A stretch of DNA of 38,181 nucleotides from the NCBI GenBank assembly GCA_019352135.1, contig JABBNX010000015.1, forward strand, positions 1 to 38,181, in the 5' to 3' direction. The stretch is from Pseudomonadota bacterium (GTDB lineage Bacteria; Desulfobacterota; Desulfuromonadia; Geobacterales; Pseudopelobacteraceae). This document shows positions 7,116-15,201 of this stretch, one piece after another (position 1 is the first letter of the stretch; the number at the start of each line of letters is the position of its first letter). Under the pieces are notes generated by a model. That model ran no database searches. It worked only from the letters and a program-made list of their open reading frames with translations, and had not been told where the DNA came from. Both the position numbers and the translations under genes were made by a program.

Positions 7116-8024
7116 ATGATGAACGGTATCATCCATATTTTTCTGGCCATCGTGATGCCGCCGCTGCTGTTGGGGGTAATTGGTAAAACGAAGGCGGCGT
7201 TTGCCGGGAGGGTCGGTGCGCCGTTTTTGCAGCCATATCACGATATCATCCGTTTGCTGCAGAAAGGGAGCGTGTTCAGCACGACCACCAGCTGGGTTTT
7301 CCGTGCCGGGCCGATTGTCGCACTGGCAACGGCTGCGGTCGCCGCACTGCTGATTCCGTTTGGCGCACATCCGTCGCCGATCTCTTTTGACGGCGACATG
7401 ATCCTGTACGCCTATCTGTTTGCGCTGGGACGCTTCTTCACGATGGCCGCCGCTCTGGATACCGGGTCAAGTTTCGAAGGAATGGGGTCGGCCCGCGAAG
7501 CGACCTACTCCTGTCTGGCCGAGCCGACGCTCTTTTTTGCGTTGATTACACTGTCCAAGTTGGCCGGGTCATATTCCCTGTCGGGGATGCTGGTCAATAT
7601 CAGCTTCGGCGTATGGCTGAACAACGGGGCTGCGCTGCTGCTTCTCGTCGGCGGAATGTTCATCGTTTTGCTGGCAGAAAACTGCCGCATCCCGTTTGAC
7701 GACCCCACCACCCATCTTGAACTGACCATGATCCATGAGGTGATGGTGCTTGATCACAGCGGCCCGGCTCTGGCGATAATTCAGTATGCCGCAGCTCTCA
7801 AGCTGTTTGTGCTCGGGGCGTTTTTTGTCCATCTGGCGCTTCCGTATGCGACCGGTAATTCTGTTCTTGACTGGGGGCTCTTCATTATTTCCATGCTGGA
7901 GCTTGCCGTTGTCATCGGGGTAGTCGAGTCGGCCATGGCCCGTCTCCGCCTCATTCGTGTTCCACAACTGCTGGTTGCTGCTGCCATACTGGCAGCGTTC
8001 TCTACTCTGCTTGTCATCAGGTGA
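7116..8024 (+). CDS. ehrB: EhrB: HyfC/NuoH-like membrane subunit
   Basis: 302 residues when started at ATG 7116, which is preceded by GGGAG at 5 bases. An upstream in-frame GTG at 7050 lies inside ehrA and would add an unlikely hydrophilic leader. The sequence matches the HycD/HyfC/NuoH family that anchors the peripheral arm and forms the quinone or substrate chamber wall. Visible hallmarks are a QPYHDIIRLLQK loop after the first helix, a GMGSAREATYS loop, and ENCRIPFDDPTTHLELTMIH with E188. About eight membrane helices are expected. The acidic/basic loop residues linking large subunit and membrane arm are intact, implying a functional coupling element. Confidence 0.87.
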   Translation: MMNGIIHIFLAIVMPPLLLGVIGKTKAAFAGRVGAPFLQPYHDIIRLLQKGSVFSTTTSWVFRAGPIVALATAAVAALLIPFGAHPSPISFDGDMILYAYLFALGRFFTMAAALDTGSSFEGMGSAREATYSCLAEPTLFFALITLSKLAGSYSLSGMLVNISFGVWLNNGAALLLLVGGMFIVLLAENCRIPFDDPTTHLELTMIHEVMVLDHSGPALAIIQYAAALKLFVLGAFFVHLALPYATGNSVLDWGLFIISMLELAVVIGVVESAMARLRLIRVPQLLVAAAILAAFSTLLVIR

Positions 8025-8028
8025 TGCA

Positions 8029-8670
8029 ATGATTGCTCTGGCCGATCAACTTCTTGTTCTGGTGCTGCTGATTAACTTCGTCTCGCTCGGCACCAGCCGT
8101 CTGATCTTTTCCATCCGTGCAGTAGCGGTCCAAGGGGTTATCCTGGGGATTCTCCCGGGGATGATTCATCCGTTTACCTGGCACCTGGTCGGGATTACAG
8201 TCGTAAATATCACGGTCAAGGGGTTTGTGATTCCCTTCATGCTGGTCCGGGCTGTCCGTTCCGCGGAGATCAAACGTGAGGTGGAGCCGTTTCTGGGGTA
8301 TGTCCCCACGCTGCTGCTCGGGGCGGTCTTCACGGCGCTTTCGTTCAGTTTCGCCGGCAAGTTGCCGATGCTGCAGGAACACCAGAATTTCATGTTCGTC
8401 CCGGCGTCGATTGCCACGCTGATGACCGGCTTTCTGATTTTAACGACTCGCCGCAAGGCAATTTCGCAGGTGATCGGGTATCTTATCCTTGAGAACGGCA
8501 TTTTTATCTTCGGCCTGCTGCTGGCGGAGGCGATGCCGATCATGGTTGAAGCGGGGGCGCTGCTCGACCTCCTGGTCGGCACCTTCGTGATGGGGATTGT
8601 TATCAACCAGATCAGCCGTGAGTTCTCCTCGCTGGATACCTCGCGCTTGACCTCCCTGAAAGAGGAGTAG
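8029..8670 (+). CDS. ehrC: EhrC: HyfE/NuoK-like membrane subunit
   Basis: 213 residues, the same size as HyfE (216). It starts at the ATG four bases after the ehrB stop. It contains about six hydrophobic helices, with conserved-looking features such as YLILENGIFIFGLLLAEAMP (E in a membrane helix) and a C-terminal GTFVMGIVINQISREF. HyfE/HycD-type small subunits carry the NuoK-like acidic residues of the proton path. The stop is TAG, one of two intact genes here ending in TAG. It is embedded between ehrB and ehrD with gaps of 4 bases on each side, so co-translation is likely. Confidence 0.83.
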   Translation: MIALADQLLVLVLLINFVSLGTSRLIFSIRAVAVQGVILGILPGMIHPFTWHLVGITVVNITVKGFVIPFMLVRAVRSAEIKREVEPFLGYVPTLLLGAVFTALSFSFAGKLPMLQEHQNFMFVPASIATLMTGFLILTTRRKAISQVIGYLILENGIFIFGLLLAEAMPIMVEAGALLDLLVGTFVMGIVINQISREFSSLDTSRLTSLKEE

Positions 8671-8674
8671 TCCC

Positions 8675-10108
8675 ATGTTTGCTGCCCTGATCATACTCCC
8701 GCTCATCGGATCTGCCGTAACCTGGCTGATTCCGTTTGATCGAATGCGCCCCAAGATATTGTCGCTCTTTGCTTTTGCGCATTTTGGCCTCACAATCCGG
8801 ATGTTGATCGTCACCCCCCCCGAATCTCCGGGTGGCTGGTTCCATCTGGATGCGCTCGGGAAAATTGTGCTGTTAAGCACCAGTGTTCTCTTTCTGACCT
8901 GCGCCGTGTACTCGATCGGCTACCTGTATTATCGTCGTGAACGTTCCAACCGCATGCTCTGCGTGTGGCTGCTGGTCTGCCTGTCGGCGGCCTCGATGGT
9001 TACCATTACCCACCATCTGGGACTGATGTGGGTGGCGCTTGAAACCACGACCATAGCCATGGCCCCGCTGATATACTTCAACCGCAATGCCCGCTCTATC
9101 GAGGCGACCTGGAAATACCTGCTGATCTGCTCGGTCGGGGTTGCCCTGGCTCTGATCGGCCTCTACTTCCTCGCATACGCCACGATTGTCGCCAGGGTTG
9201 AGCCGTCGCTGCTGCTGGATGATCTCATCCGGGATGCCGGTAAACTTTCCTCCGGTTGGGTTCATGCCGCCTTTGTCTTCCTGCTGGTCGGTTTCGGTAC
9301 AAAGATGGGGCTGGCGCCGCTCCATACCTGGAAGCCGGATGCGTATGGCGAGGCCCCCGGTCTGGTTGGCGCCCTGCTGGCCGGCGGGTTGGTTAATCTG
9401 GCTTTTCTGGCCCTGGTGCGAGTCTATCAGGTCTGTATCGCTACCAAGGAAATCGCTTTTTTTCAGAATGCACTCGTTGTCATGGGGCTTGTTTCGATGG
9501 TTTTTGCCGCTATTTTCATGGCGCGCCAGACTGATTTCAAACGGATGCTTGCGTACTCCAGCGTTGAACATGTCGGCATCATGGCGGTGGCACTCGGATT
9601 GGGCGGCACGGCGATCTTCGGCGCGCTGTTCCATGTTCTTGCCAACGGCCTGACCAAGGGGGTGCTGTTTCTCTCTTCCGGCAATATTCACCGCTCCTAC
9701 AACAGCAAGAATACCGATCATGTGCGGGGTGCCTTGCGCCGTCTTCCCTGGTCGGGGGGACTCTTTATGGCCGGATTCATCGCGATCACCGGTTCGCCAC
9801 CTTTTGCACCTTTTATCAGCGAATTTACCATTATCAGCAGCGCTTTTATTCAAGGGCGGATGCTGGTTGGCGCTATCTTTCTGATTGCGCTGACGTTTAT
9901 TTTTATCGGCATGGCGTTAACTGTTCTGCCGATGCTCATGGGTGACGTTCCCCCGGAGAGCGAGACAACATCCTATCGTGATACTTTTGGGACCGTCGGT
10001 CCGCCACTGGCCCTTCTGCTGGTGGTGTTCCTGCTGGGAGTGTGGATACCTGGCCCGTTGATGACCTTGCTGCGCGACGGATCGGCACTTCTGGAGGTGC
10101 CTCGATGA
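8675..10108 (+). CDS. ehrD: EhrD: HyfF/NuoN-like proton-channel subunit
   Basis: A 477-residue antiporter-like subunit, second of the two large channel proteins of the complex. E123 lies in LMWVALETTTIAMAPLIYF. K210 lies in GFGTKMGLAPLHTWKPDAY, the HyfF-type version of the conserved lysine/histidine helix. SIEATWKYLLICSVG is nearly identical in style to HyfF. AYSSVEHVGIMAVALG marks the second half-repeat. About 13-14 helices are expected. Its stop overlaps the start of ehrL (ATGA), which ties membrane and peripheral subunits together in expression. Confidence 0.86.
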   Translation: MFAALIILPLIGSAVTWLIPFDRMRPKILSLFAFAHFGLTIRMLIVTPPESPGGWFHLDALGKIVLLSTSVLFLTCAVYSIGYLYYRRERSNRMLCVWLLVCLSAASMVTITHHLGLMWVALETTTIAMAPLIYFNRNARSIEATWKYLLICSVGVALALIGLYFLAYATIVARVEPSLLLDDLIRDAGKLSSGWVHAAFVFLLVGFGTKMGLAPLHTWKPDAYGEAPGLVGALLAGGLVNLAFLALVRVYQVCIATKEIAFFQNALVVMGLVSMVFAAIFMARQTDFKRMLAYSSVEHVGIMAVALGLGGTAIFGALFHVLANGLTKGVLFLSSGNIHRSYNSKNTDHVRGALRRLPWSGGLFMAGFIAITGSPPFAPFISEFTIISSAFIQGRMLVGAIFLIALTFIFIGMALTVLPMLMGDVPPESETTSYRDTFGTVGPPLALLLVVFLLGVWIPGPLMTLLRDGSALLEVPR

Positions 10109-11625
10109 GCTACGGCATGAAAACGTTTTACAATGGCACTTCGTTCCCCCGTAGTGAGATCCCGGTGCCGGATAACGACACCTTTTTTCAGGGGGTTATG
10201 GATGCTATCGCGGCAGGCTGGCGGGTGTGCTCTTATTTCGGTGTTCCGAATGCTGCCGGGGCGATGCTGTATTGCGTTATGTCCTCCCGGGCCGGGAGCG
10301 GTACTCTTGGAATTATTGCCACGCCGGTCGGGCGCTCCTTTCCATCACTGGCGACCGCCTGTCCGCAACTGCACCTGTTTGAACGCGAGATAGCCGAGCA
10401 GTGCCTGGTCCGTCCGGAAGGACACCCTTGGTTCAAGCCGGTCCGTTTTCAAAAACCGCTGTGCGAGGGAGAAGGATTCTGGAGCGAGAGCGATGGTGGC
10501 GGCCTGCTTCCGGGCGTGATGGATTTTTACCGCGTCGAGGGGGATGAAGTTCATGAAGTTGCGGTTGGTCCGGTACACGCCGGTATCATAGAACCGGGGC
10601 ATTTTCGCTTTCAGTGTCACGGCGAAGAGGTGTTCCACCTGGAAATTGCACTCGGCTTCCAGCATCGCGGTATCGAACGGGTGCTGATCGGCGGACCGAC
10701 GCCACGGACCATGCATCTGATGGAAACGATAGCCGGTGATACGACGATCGGCCACGGCCAGGCCTATTGCATGAACATGGGATCACTCGGGGGAGTCTTC
10801 GCGTCGCCACGGGCCGAAACGGTGCGCGGAATCGCTCTGGAGCTGGAACGGCTGGCCAATCATACGGGGGATCTCGGCGCAATTTCCGGAGATGTCGGGT
10901 ATCTGCCGACCGCTTCGTTCTGCGGCCGGATACGGGGTGATTTTCTTAATATGACCGCCCTGTTGTGCGGCAGCCGTTTTGGTCGTGGCCTGCTCAGGCC
11001 GGGTGGGCTTGGTTATGATTGTGATGCTGCAATTGCGGAGGAACTGTACAAACGGCTGCAGGCTGCACGCGAGGATCTTGCCGGAGCGGTTAAGCTCCTC
11101 TGGGATTCCCCTTCGGTTATGGCGCGTCTGGAAGAAACCGGCACGGTTACGAAAGAGGACGCCCGCGAGATCGGCCTTGTCGGTCCGCCAGCCCGTGCCT
11201 GCGGTCTGAACCGCGATGTCCGGCGCGATCATCCCTTCGGGATATTCCGGATGAGCCAGATACCGGTCATTACCGCGACTACCTGCGACGTTGCCGCGCG
11301 CACGCTGCTCCGCTGGCTCGAGGCGGAGCGCTCTCTCGATTTCATCGCTGAACAGATCCGTCATCTGCCGCGCGGCGGCTATCGAACGGAGATGAAACCG
11401 ATTGCCGCTGATCGCTGTGCCGTGGCGTTAACCGAGGGGTGGCGGGGTGAAATATGCCATGTCGCCTTGACTGACGCGCAAGGGCGCTTTGAACGCTACA
11501 AGATCGTAGATCCTTCGTTTCACAACTGGAGCGGGATGGTGCTTGCCTTGCGCAATCAGCAGATTTCGGACTTTCCGCTCTGCAACAAGAGTTTCAACCT
11601 GTCGTACTGCGGGTTTGATCTGTAA
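10105..11625 (+). CDS. ehrL: EhrL: hydrogenase/NuoCD-like large subunit lacking Ni-Fe ligands
   Basis: 506 residues. The ATG at 10105 overlaps the ehrD stop and has GGAGG at about 9 bases; an earlier frame start at 10042 lies inside ehrD. The N-terminal ~170 residues are the NuoC-like domain. The rest is NuoD/HycE-like, with GFQHRGIE at 184-191. In active [NiFe] enzymes the next motif is C-G-x-C; here the equivalent reads AGDT (210-213) before IGH. At the C-terminus the DPCxxC motif is replaced by DPSFHN (469-474). All four Ni-Fe cysteines are thus missing, as reported for Geobacter Ehr complexes. Hydrogen cleavage is therefore not expected. The true electron partner or substrate is unknown. 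Confidence 0.85.
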   Translation: MSYGMKTFYNGTSFPRSEIPVPDNDTFFQGVMDAIAAGWRVCSYFGVPNAAGAMLYCVMSSRAGSGTLGIIATPVGRSFPSLATACPQLHLFEREIAEQCLVRPEGHPWFKPVRFQKPLCEGEGFWSESDGGGLLPGVMDFYRVEGDEVHEVAVGPVHAGIIEPGHFRFQCHGEEVFHLEIALGFQHRGIERVLIGGPTPRTMHLMETIAGDTTIGHGQAYCMNMGSLGGVFASPRAETVRGIALELERLANHTGDLGAISGDVGYLPTASFCGRIRGDFLNMTALLCGSRFGRGLLRPGGLGYDCDAAIAEELYKRLQAAREDLAGAVKLLWDSPSVMARLEETGTVTKEDAREIGLVGPPARACGLNRDVRRDHPFGIFRMSQIPVITATTCDVAARTLLRWLEAERSLDFIAEQIRHLPRGGYRTEMKPIAADRCAVALTEGWRGEICHVALTDAQGRFERYKIVDPSFHNWSGMVLALRNQQISDFPLCNKSFNLSYCGFDL

Positions 11626-11637
11626 AATGGAGCCTGT

Positions 11638-12402
11638 ATGCTAAAAGCGATTATGACACGTTTCCGCCAGGGGCATCGCACCTTCAAATATCCCGATGCG
11701 CCGCTGCCGCTGCCCCCCCGTTTTCGGGGCCTGCCGCTGCTGGACGCCTCGCGCTGCGGTGATGATGGGTGCCGCGCCTGTGCCGCCGCCTGCCCGTATG
11801 GAGCAATTTCTGCCTCCGGCCCGCTGGCACTCGATATGGGCAAATGTCTGTTCTGTGCTGACTGCGTTGCCGCGTGCCCTCATGATGCGCTCGCATTTTC
11901 AACAGATGCCCGGCTTGCCAGCCGGAGCCGTGAAGGGCTGGCGGTGACTGCCGGCGAACAGTATCATCCGGCACAGGCGCTGGATGGCACGTTGTTGAAG
12001 CTTTTCGGACGGTCGCTCAAGCTGCGTGAAGTCAGCGCCGGCGGCTGCAACGCCTGTGAGGCGGATACCAATGTCCTCTCTACCATCGGCTGGGACCTGG
12101 GGCGTTTCGGCATTCAGTTCGTTGCCAGCCCCCGCCATGCTGACGGTCTCTTTATCACCGGGCCGGTTACTGAAAATATGCGCCTGGCGCTGCTGGACAC
12201 GTATGCGGCAATTCCTGAACCCAAACTGGTCATCGTCGCCGGCGCCTGCGCGATCAATGGCGGTCCGTTCAAGGATCACGCCGAAGTGCATAACGGAGCT
12301 GATGGTCTTGTGCCGGTAGATCTCTATATCCCCGGCTGTCCTCCCAGTCCCCTGACGATTCTGGACGGGCTGCTGCGTCTGGTGGGGCGGATCCGGGAAT
12401 AA
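11638..12402 (+). CDS. ehrS: EhrS: ferredoxin-NuoB fusion small subunit with three [4Fe-4S] clusters
   Basis: 254 residues combining two modules. Residues 36-82 are a two-cluster ferredoxin (NuoI/HyfH type): C40, C45, C48, C52, and C70, C73, C76, C80. The first binding loop is CGDDGCRAC, with four residues between the first two cysteines instead of two. Residues 130-254 are the NuoB/HyfI module, with GGCNACEAD (C137, C140), GACAING (C204) and PGCPPSP (C234). These are the four ligands of the N2-type proximal cluster. GGAG precedes the ATG by 5 bases. The protein should pass electrons from a cytoplasmic donor to the large subunit's cavity. It ends the Ehr operon proper. Confidence 0.87.
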   Translation: MLKAIMTRFRQGHRTFKYPDAPLPLPPRFRGLPLLDASRCGDDGCRACAAACPYGAISASGPLALDMGKCLFCADCVAACPHDALAFSTDARLASRSREGLAVTAGEQYHPAQALDGTLLKLFGRSLKLREVSAGGCNACEADTNVLSTIGWDLGRFGIQFVASPRHADGLFITGPVTENMRLALLDTYAAIPEPKLVIVAGACAINGGPFKDHAEVHNGADGLVPVDLYIPGCPPSPLTILDGLLRLVGRIRE

Positions 12403-12452
12403 ACAAGCGTGGAATGATGGATGCGGAAACAATTTCAATTAAGGAGATGAGT

Positions 12453-13898
12453 ATGGATCAGCAAAAACAGGTTGCCTATCTGCAGGAGTGGAAAGAGCAT
12501 GAAACATGTGCCGAACAGATGTTGCCGATTATCGGTCGTCTGTACCGTGACCATAATATTATTCTGACCCTGTATGGGCGCACTCTGGTGCATAGCACGG
12601 TTATCGATATTTTAAAGGCGCACCGCTTTGCCCGTTTGATTCTGGATTCCGAACTCACCGTCATGGAAACCTATCCGCTGCTGGCGGCAATGGATAAACT
12701 TGATCTTGCCCCGGGGCGGGTTGATCTCGGCAAATTGACCATTCAGTATCAAAAAATGGCGGATAAACTTTCAGTTGAGGAATTCATCACGAAGGAACTC
12801 GCCAGAATCAACACCGGCCGCAGCGCCGTGCGCGCCGAACCGCAGGATATTGTACTGTATGGTTTCGGACGTATCGGGCGTCTGTTGGCCCGCATCCTGA
12901 TTGAAAAGTCAGGCAGCGGTGAAAAGCTGAGGATCAGGGCGGCCGTTGTGCGCAAGGGTGGGGCGGATGATCTGCTGAAACGTGCCAGTCTGCTGCGCCG
13001 CGATTCTGTTCATGGCCAGTTCAACGGCATTATTACAATCGATGAGGAAGAAAATGCCATCATTGCCAACGGCAACATGATCCGGATTATCTACGCCGAT
13101 GCTCCCGAAAATGTCGATTACACCCAGTATGGCATTCATGATGCAATTCTGATCGACAATACCGGCAAGTGGCGGGATCGCGAGGGGCTCGGACGGCATC
13201 TGCAGGCGCCCGGCATCGCAAAGGTCATTCTGACCGCTCCCGGCAAGGGGGATATTCCCAATATTGTCGCCGGCATTAACAATAGCCTGATCACCGAAGA
13301 TGAACGGATTTTCTCCGCTGCCAGCTGTACGACCAATGCGGTTGTTCCGGTGATGAAGGCGATCAACGATCGTTTCGGCATTATTCACGGACATCTGGAA
13401 ACCTGCCATTCCTACACCAATGACCAGAACCTGATCGACAACTATCACAAGGCTTCCCGCCGTGGCCGCAGCGCCCCCCTGAACATGGTCATCACGGAAA
13501 CCGGAGCTGCCAAGGCGGTCGCCAAGGTCATTCCCGAGCTGTCGGGCAAGCTGACAGGAAATGCGATCCGGGTGCCAACCCCGAACGTTTCCCTGGCGAT
13601 CATGAATCTGGAGCTGGCGCATGCTGTTGACGTCGAAACCATCAACAGCTATCTCCGTAATATGTCGCTCGATTCTCCGTTGCAGAACCAGATCGATTTC
13701 ACCAATTCACCTGAAGTCGTTTCGAGCGATTTTGTCGGTTCACGCCATGCCGGTGTCGTGGATTCATTGGCAACAATCGCCGAGGGGAACCGGTGTGTGC
13801 TGTACGTCTGGTATGACAATGAATTTGGCTACAGCTGTCAGGTTGTGCGCATGGTTCAACAGATGGCAGGATTGGAACTTCCGACCCTGCCGAGTTGA
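12453..13898 (+). CDS. gap: Glyceraldehyde-3-phosphate dehydrogenase, long form with N-terminal extension
   Basis: 481 residues from ATG 12453 (AAGGAG six bases before). The first ~130 residues are an extension of the kind found in the long GAPDHs of pseudomonads and relatives. The dehydrogenase core then begins with YGFGRIGR (136-143). The catalytic cysteine is C292 in SAASCTTNA. WYDNEFGYS marks the C-terminal cofactor site. After the Rossmann beta2 strand the sequence is AAVVRKGG, where NAD-specific enzymes usually have an acidic residue, so NADP use is possible. It follows ehrS by 50 bases and may be co-transcribed. The enzyme acts in glycolysis or gluconeogenesis in the cytoplasm. Confidence 0.92.
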   Translation: MDQQKQVAYLQEWKEHETCAEQMLPIIGRLYRDHNIILTLYGRTLVHSTVIDILKAHRFARLILDSELTVMETYPLLAAMDKLDLAPGRVDLGKLTIQYQKMADKLSVEEFITKELARINTGRSAVRAEPQDIVLYGFGRIGRLLARILIEKSGSGEKLRIRAAVVRKGGADDLLKRASLLRRDSVHGQFNGIITIDEEENAIIANGNMIRIIYADAPENVDYTQYGIHDAILIDNTGKWRDREGLGRHLQAPGIAKVILTAPGKGDIPNIVAGINNSLITEDERIFSAASCTTNAVVPVMKAINDRFGIIHGHLETCHSYTNDQNLIDNYHKASRRGRSAPLNMVITETGAAKAVAKVIPELSGKLTGNAIRVPTPNVSLAIMNLELAHAVDVETINSYLRNMSLDSPLQNQIDFTNSPEVVSSDFVGSRHAGVVDSLATIAEGNRCVLYVWYDNEFGYSCQVVRMVQQMAGLELPTLPS

Positions 13899-13950
13899 AC
13901 GGCCATTGCTGTTCTGACCGGGTACTCAGCCCTCCAAGGAGTAGTTACGT

Positions 13951-14664
13951 ATGACACTGCAGACTAAATCCTCCCGCTCTGCGGGGGATGATTATAACGC
14001 TCATTTTGAACATCTGGCTTCCAGCAGTGGTCATGACGACAATCCGCTGATGATTGAATATCGGCTGCTGTATGATGAATACAATACGCTGAAACAGCGG
14101 GTCGTGCTGCTGGAGAAGGAAAAAGGCGGTCTTGTCACGCAGTTGACCGAGATGGACCGCTCCCTGGATCTGGCAACCAGGGTCGATCCGATGACCGGGC
14201 TGGCAAATCGGCGTGATATCATGGAGAAGATGGAACGGGAATTAAGTCGCTCCGAACGTCACCAGAGAACGTTTTCCGTCATGTTGGTTGATCTGGATAA
14301 CTTCAGTCAGCTTAACAAGAAATACGGATACAATGACGGCGACGATGTGCTGGTTGAGGTGGCCCGGGTATTGAAAGGATGCGTCAGGAGCGAGGACGTC
14401 TGTGCCCGCTGGGGAGGTGAGGAGTTTCTTTTTCTGCTTACGGAGACGAACATCAAGGGGGCCTTGACTCTTGCCCGCAAGGTACTTGAGTCAATATCGA
14501 TGACGGAGTTCAAGGCCAATCGACCCGGAATCCACATTACTGCAAGCATCGGATTATGTGAATATCAAGCGGGACAGTCAATCCGCGACAACGTTGCCCG
14601 TGCCGGCCAGGCACTCCGGCAGGCCAAGGAGGAGGGGAAGAACCGCTTCGTTGTTGCGTCGTGA
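13951..14664 (+). CDS. Diguanylate cyclase (GGDEF)
   Basis: 237 residues. The N-terminal ~75 residues are helical and include a probable coiled coil (about 36-75), with no membrane segment. The GGDEF domain starts at DPMTGLANR (79-87). The active site is GGEEF at 155-159, and RSED (146-149), five residues before it, is an intact inhibitory I-site. It should make c-di-GMP from GTP in the cytosol, with product inhibition. Activation through dimerisation of the coiled coil is inferred. The stop is two bases from the stop of the opposite-strand cupin gene. Confidence 0.9.
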   Translation: MTLQTKSSRSAGDDYNAHFEHLASSSGHDDNPLMIEYRLLYDEYNTLKQRVVLLEKEKGGLVTQLTEMDRSLDLATRVDPMTGLANRRDIMEKMERELSRSERHQRTFSVMLVDLDNFSQLNKKYGYNDGDDVLVEVARVLKGCVRSEDVCARWGGEEFLFLLTETNIKGALTLARKVLESISMTEFKANRPGIHITASIGLCEYQAGQSIRDNVARAGQALRQAKEEGKNRFVVAS

Positions 14665-14666
14665 AT

Positions 14667-15023
14667 TTACTCAGCACTGTTCCGCCCGAAATGGACCGCC
14701 AGCCAGATTGTCTTCTGCGTTGTGTCGGTGTGCTCCACCCGATGGCGGCATCCGGCCGGGATCATGACATGGTCGCCAGGTTTCAGAACCAGAGGGGTGA
14801 TGTTGTCATCAAAGCGCAGCGTCGCTCCTCCGGATACCAGCAGCACCCACTCATCCCACCCCTGATCATACCACTCGCCCGGTGGCGTTGCATGCCCCTC
14901 AGATACGATCCGCTCAATCCGGACCGTCCCTGTTTCGGCCAGAGTTTGACATAGCTCTTCGTGAAGTACGGGCGGGATGTCGTTGAACAGGCTCTGTGCT
15001 TGGTATGCCATTGTCTTCCCCAT
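14667..15023 (-). CDS. Small single-domain cupin protein
   Basis: 118 residues, of which the start could also be the second ATG (114 residues, complement of 15009-15011). A single beta-barrel cupin is visible: EWYDQGWDEWVLLVSGGATL carries the first motif (with D/E in place of the usual His-His pair) and LKPGDHVMIPAGCRHRVEHT the second (H, P-x-G-x-x-H). Metal ligands are probably the second-motif histidine plus acidic residues of motif one. The substrate cannot be told. It faces the diguanylate cyclase tail to tail and is divergent from the HD-GYP gene, sharing the 178-base intergenic region with it. Confidence 0.8.
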   Translation of the reverse strand: MGKTMAYQAQSLFNDIPPVLHEELCQTLAETGTVRIERIVSEGHATPPGEWYDQGWDEWVLLVSGGATLRFDDNITPLVLKPGDHVMIPAGCRHRVEHTDTTQKTIWLAVHFGRNSAE

Positions 15024-15100
15024 TATTTCTCGTCACGGTTAAAAAATACCACGTATGCGCTATTGATTTTACAGGTTACATCGTCTTATGAATCAGCGGG

Positions 15101-15157
15101 AAAATAACCACAATCAATTCAAATAAAGTATACTTTACAGTAAATTGTTGTTATTTT
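15101..15157. promoter_or_regulatory. Nested inverted repeats around a -10-like box; candidate operator
   Basis: The outer arms AAAATAACCACAAT (15101-15114) and ATTGTTGTTATTTT (15144-15157) are complementary at 13 of 14 positions. Almost exactly at their centre is the perfect palindrome AAAGTATACTTT (15125-15136), which contains TATACT, a five-of-six -10 hexamer. No good -35 is placed for that -10. Another candidate promoter, TTGATT (15063) with TATGAA (15087), lies upstream. The position between two divergent genes suggests a regulator-binding site. Confidence 0.4.
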
Positions 15158-15201
15158 CTTGCGAAATTTTTATTTTCGAAATTGTACCGGAGGTATAAGG
15201 C

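Noticed and set aside
5065-12402. A true group 4 [NiFe] hydrogenase or formate hydrogenlyase.
   Set aside because: The large subunit lacks every Ni-Fe cysteine, and no formate dehydrogenase or hydrogenase maturation gene accompanies it.
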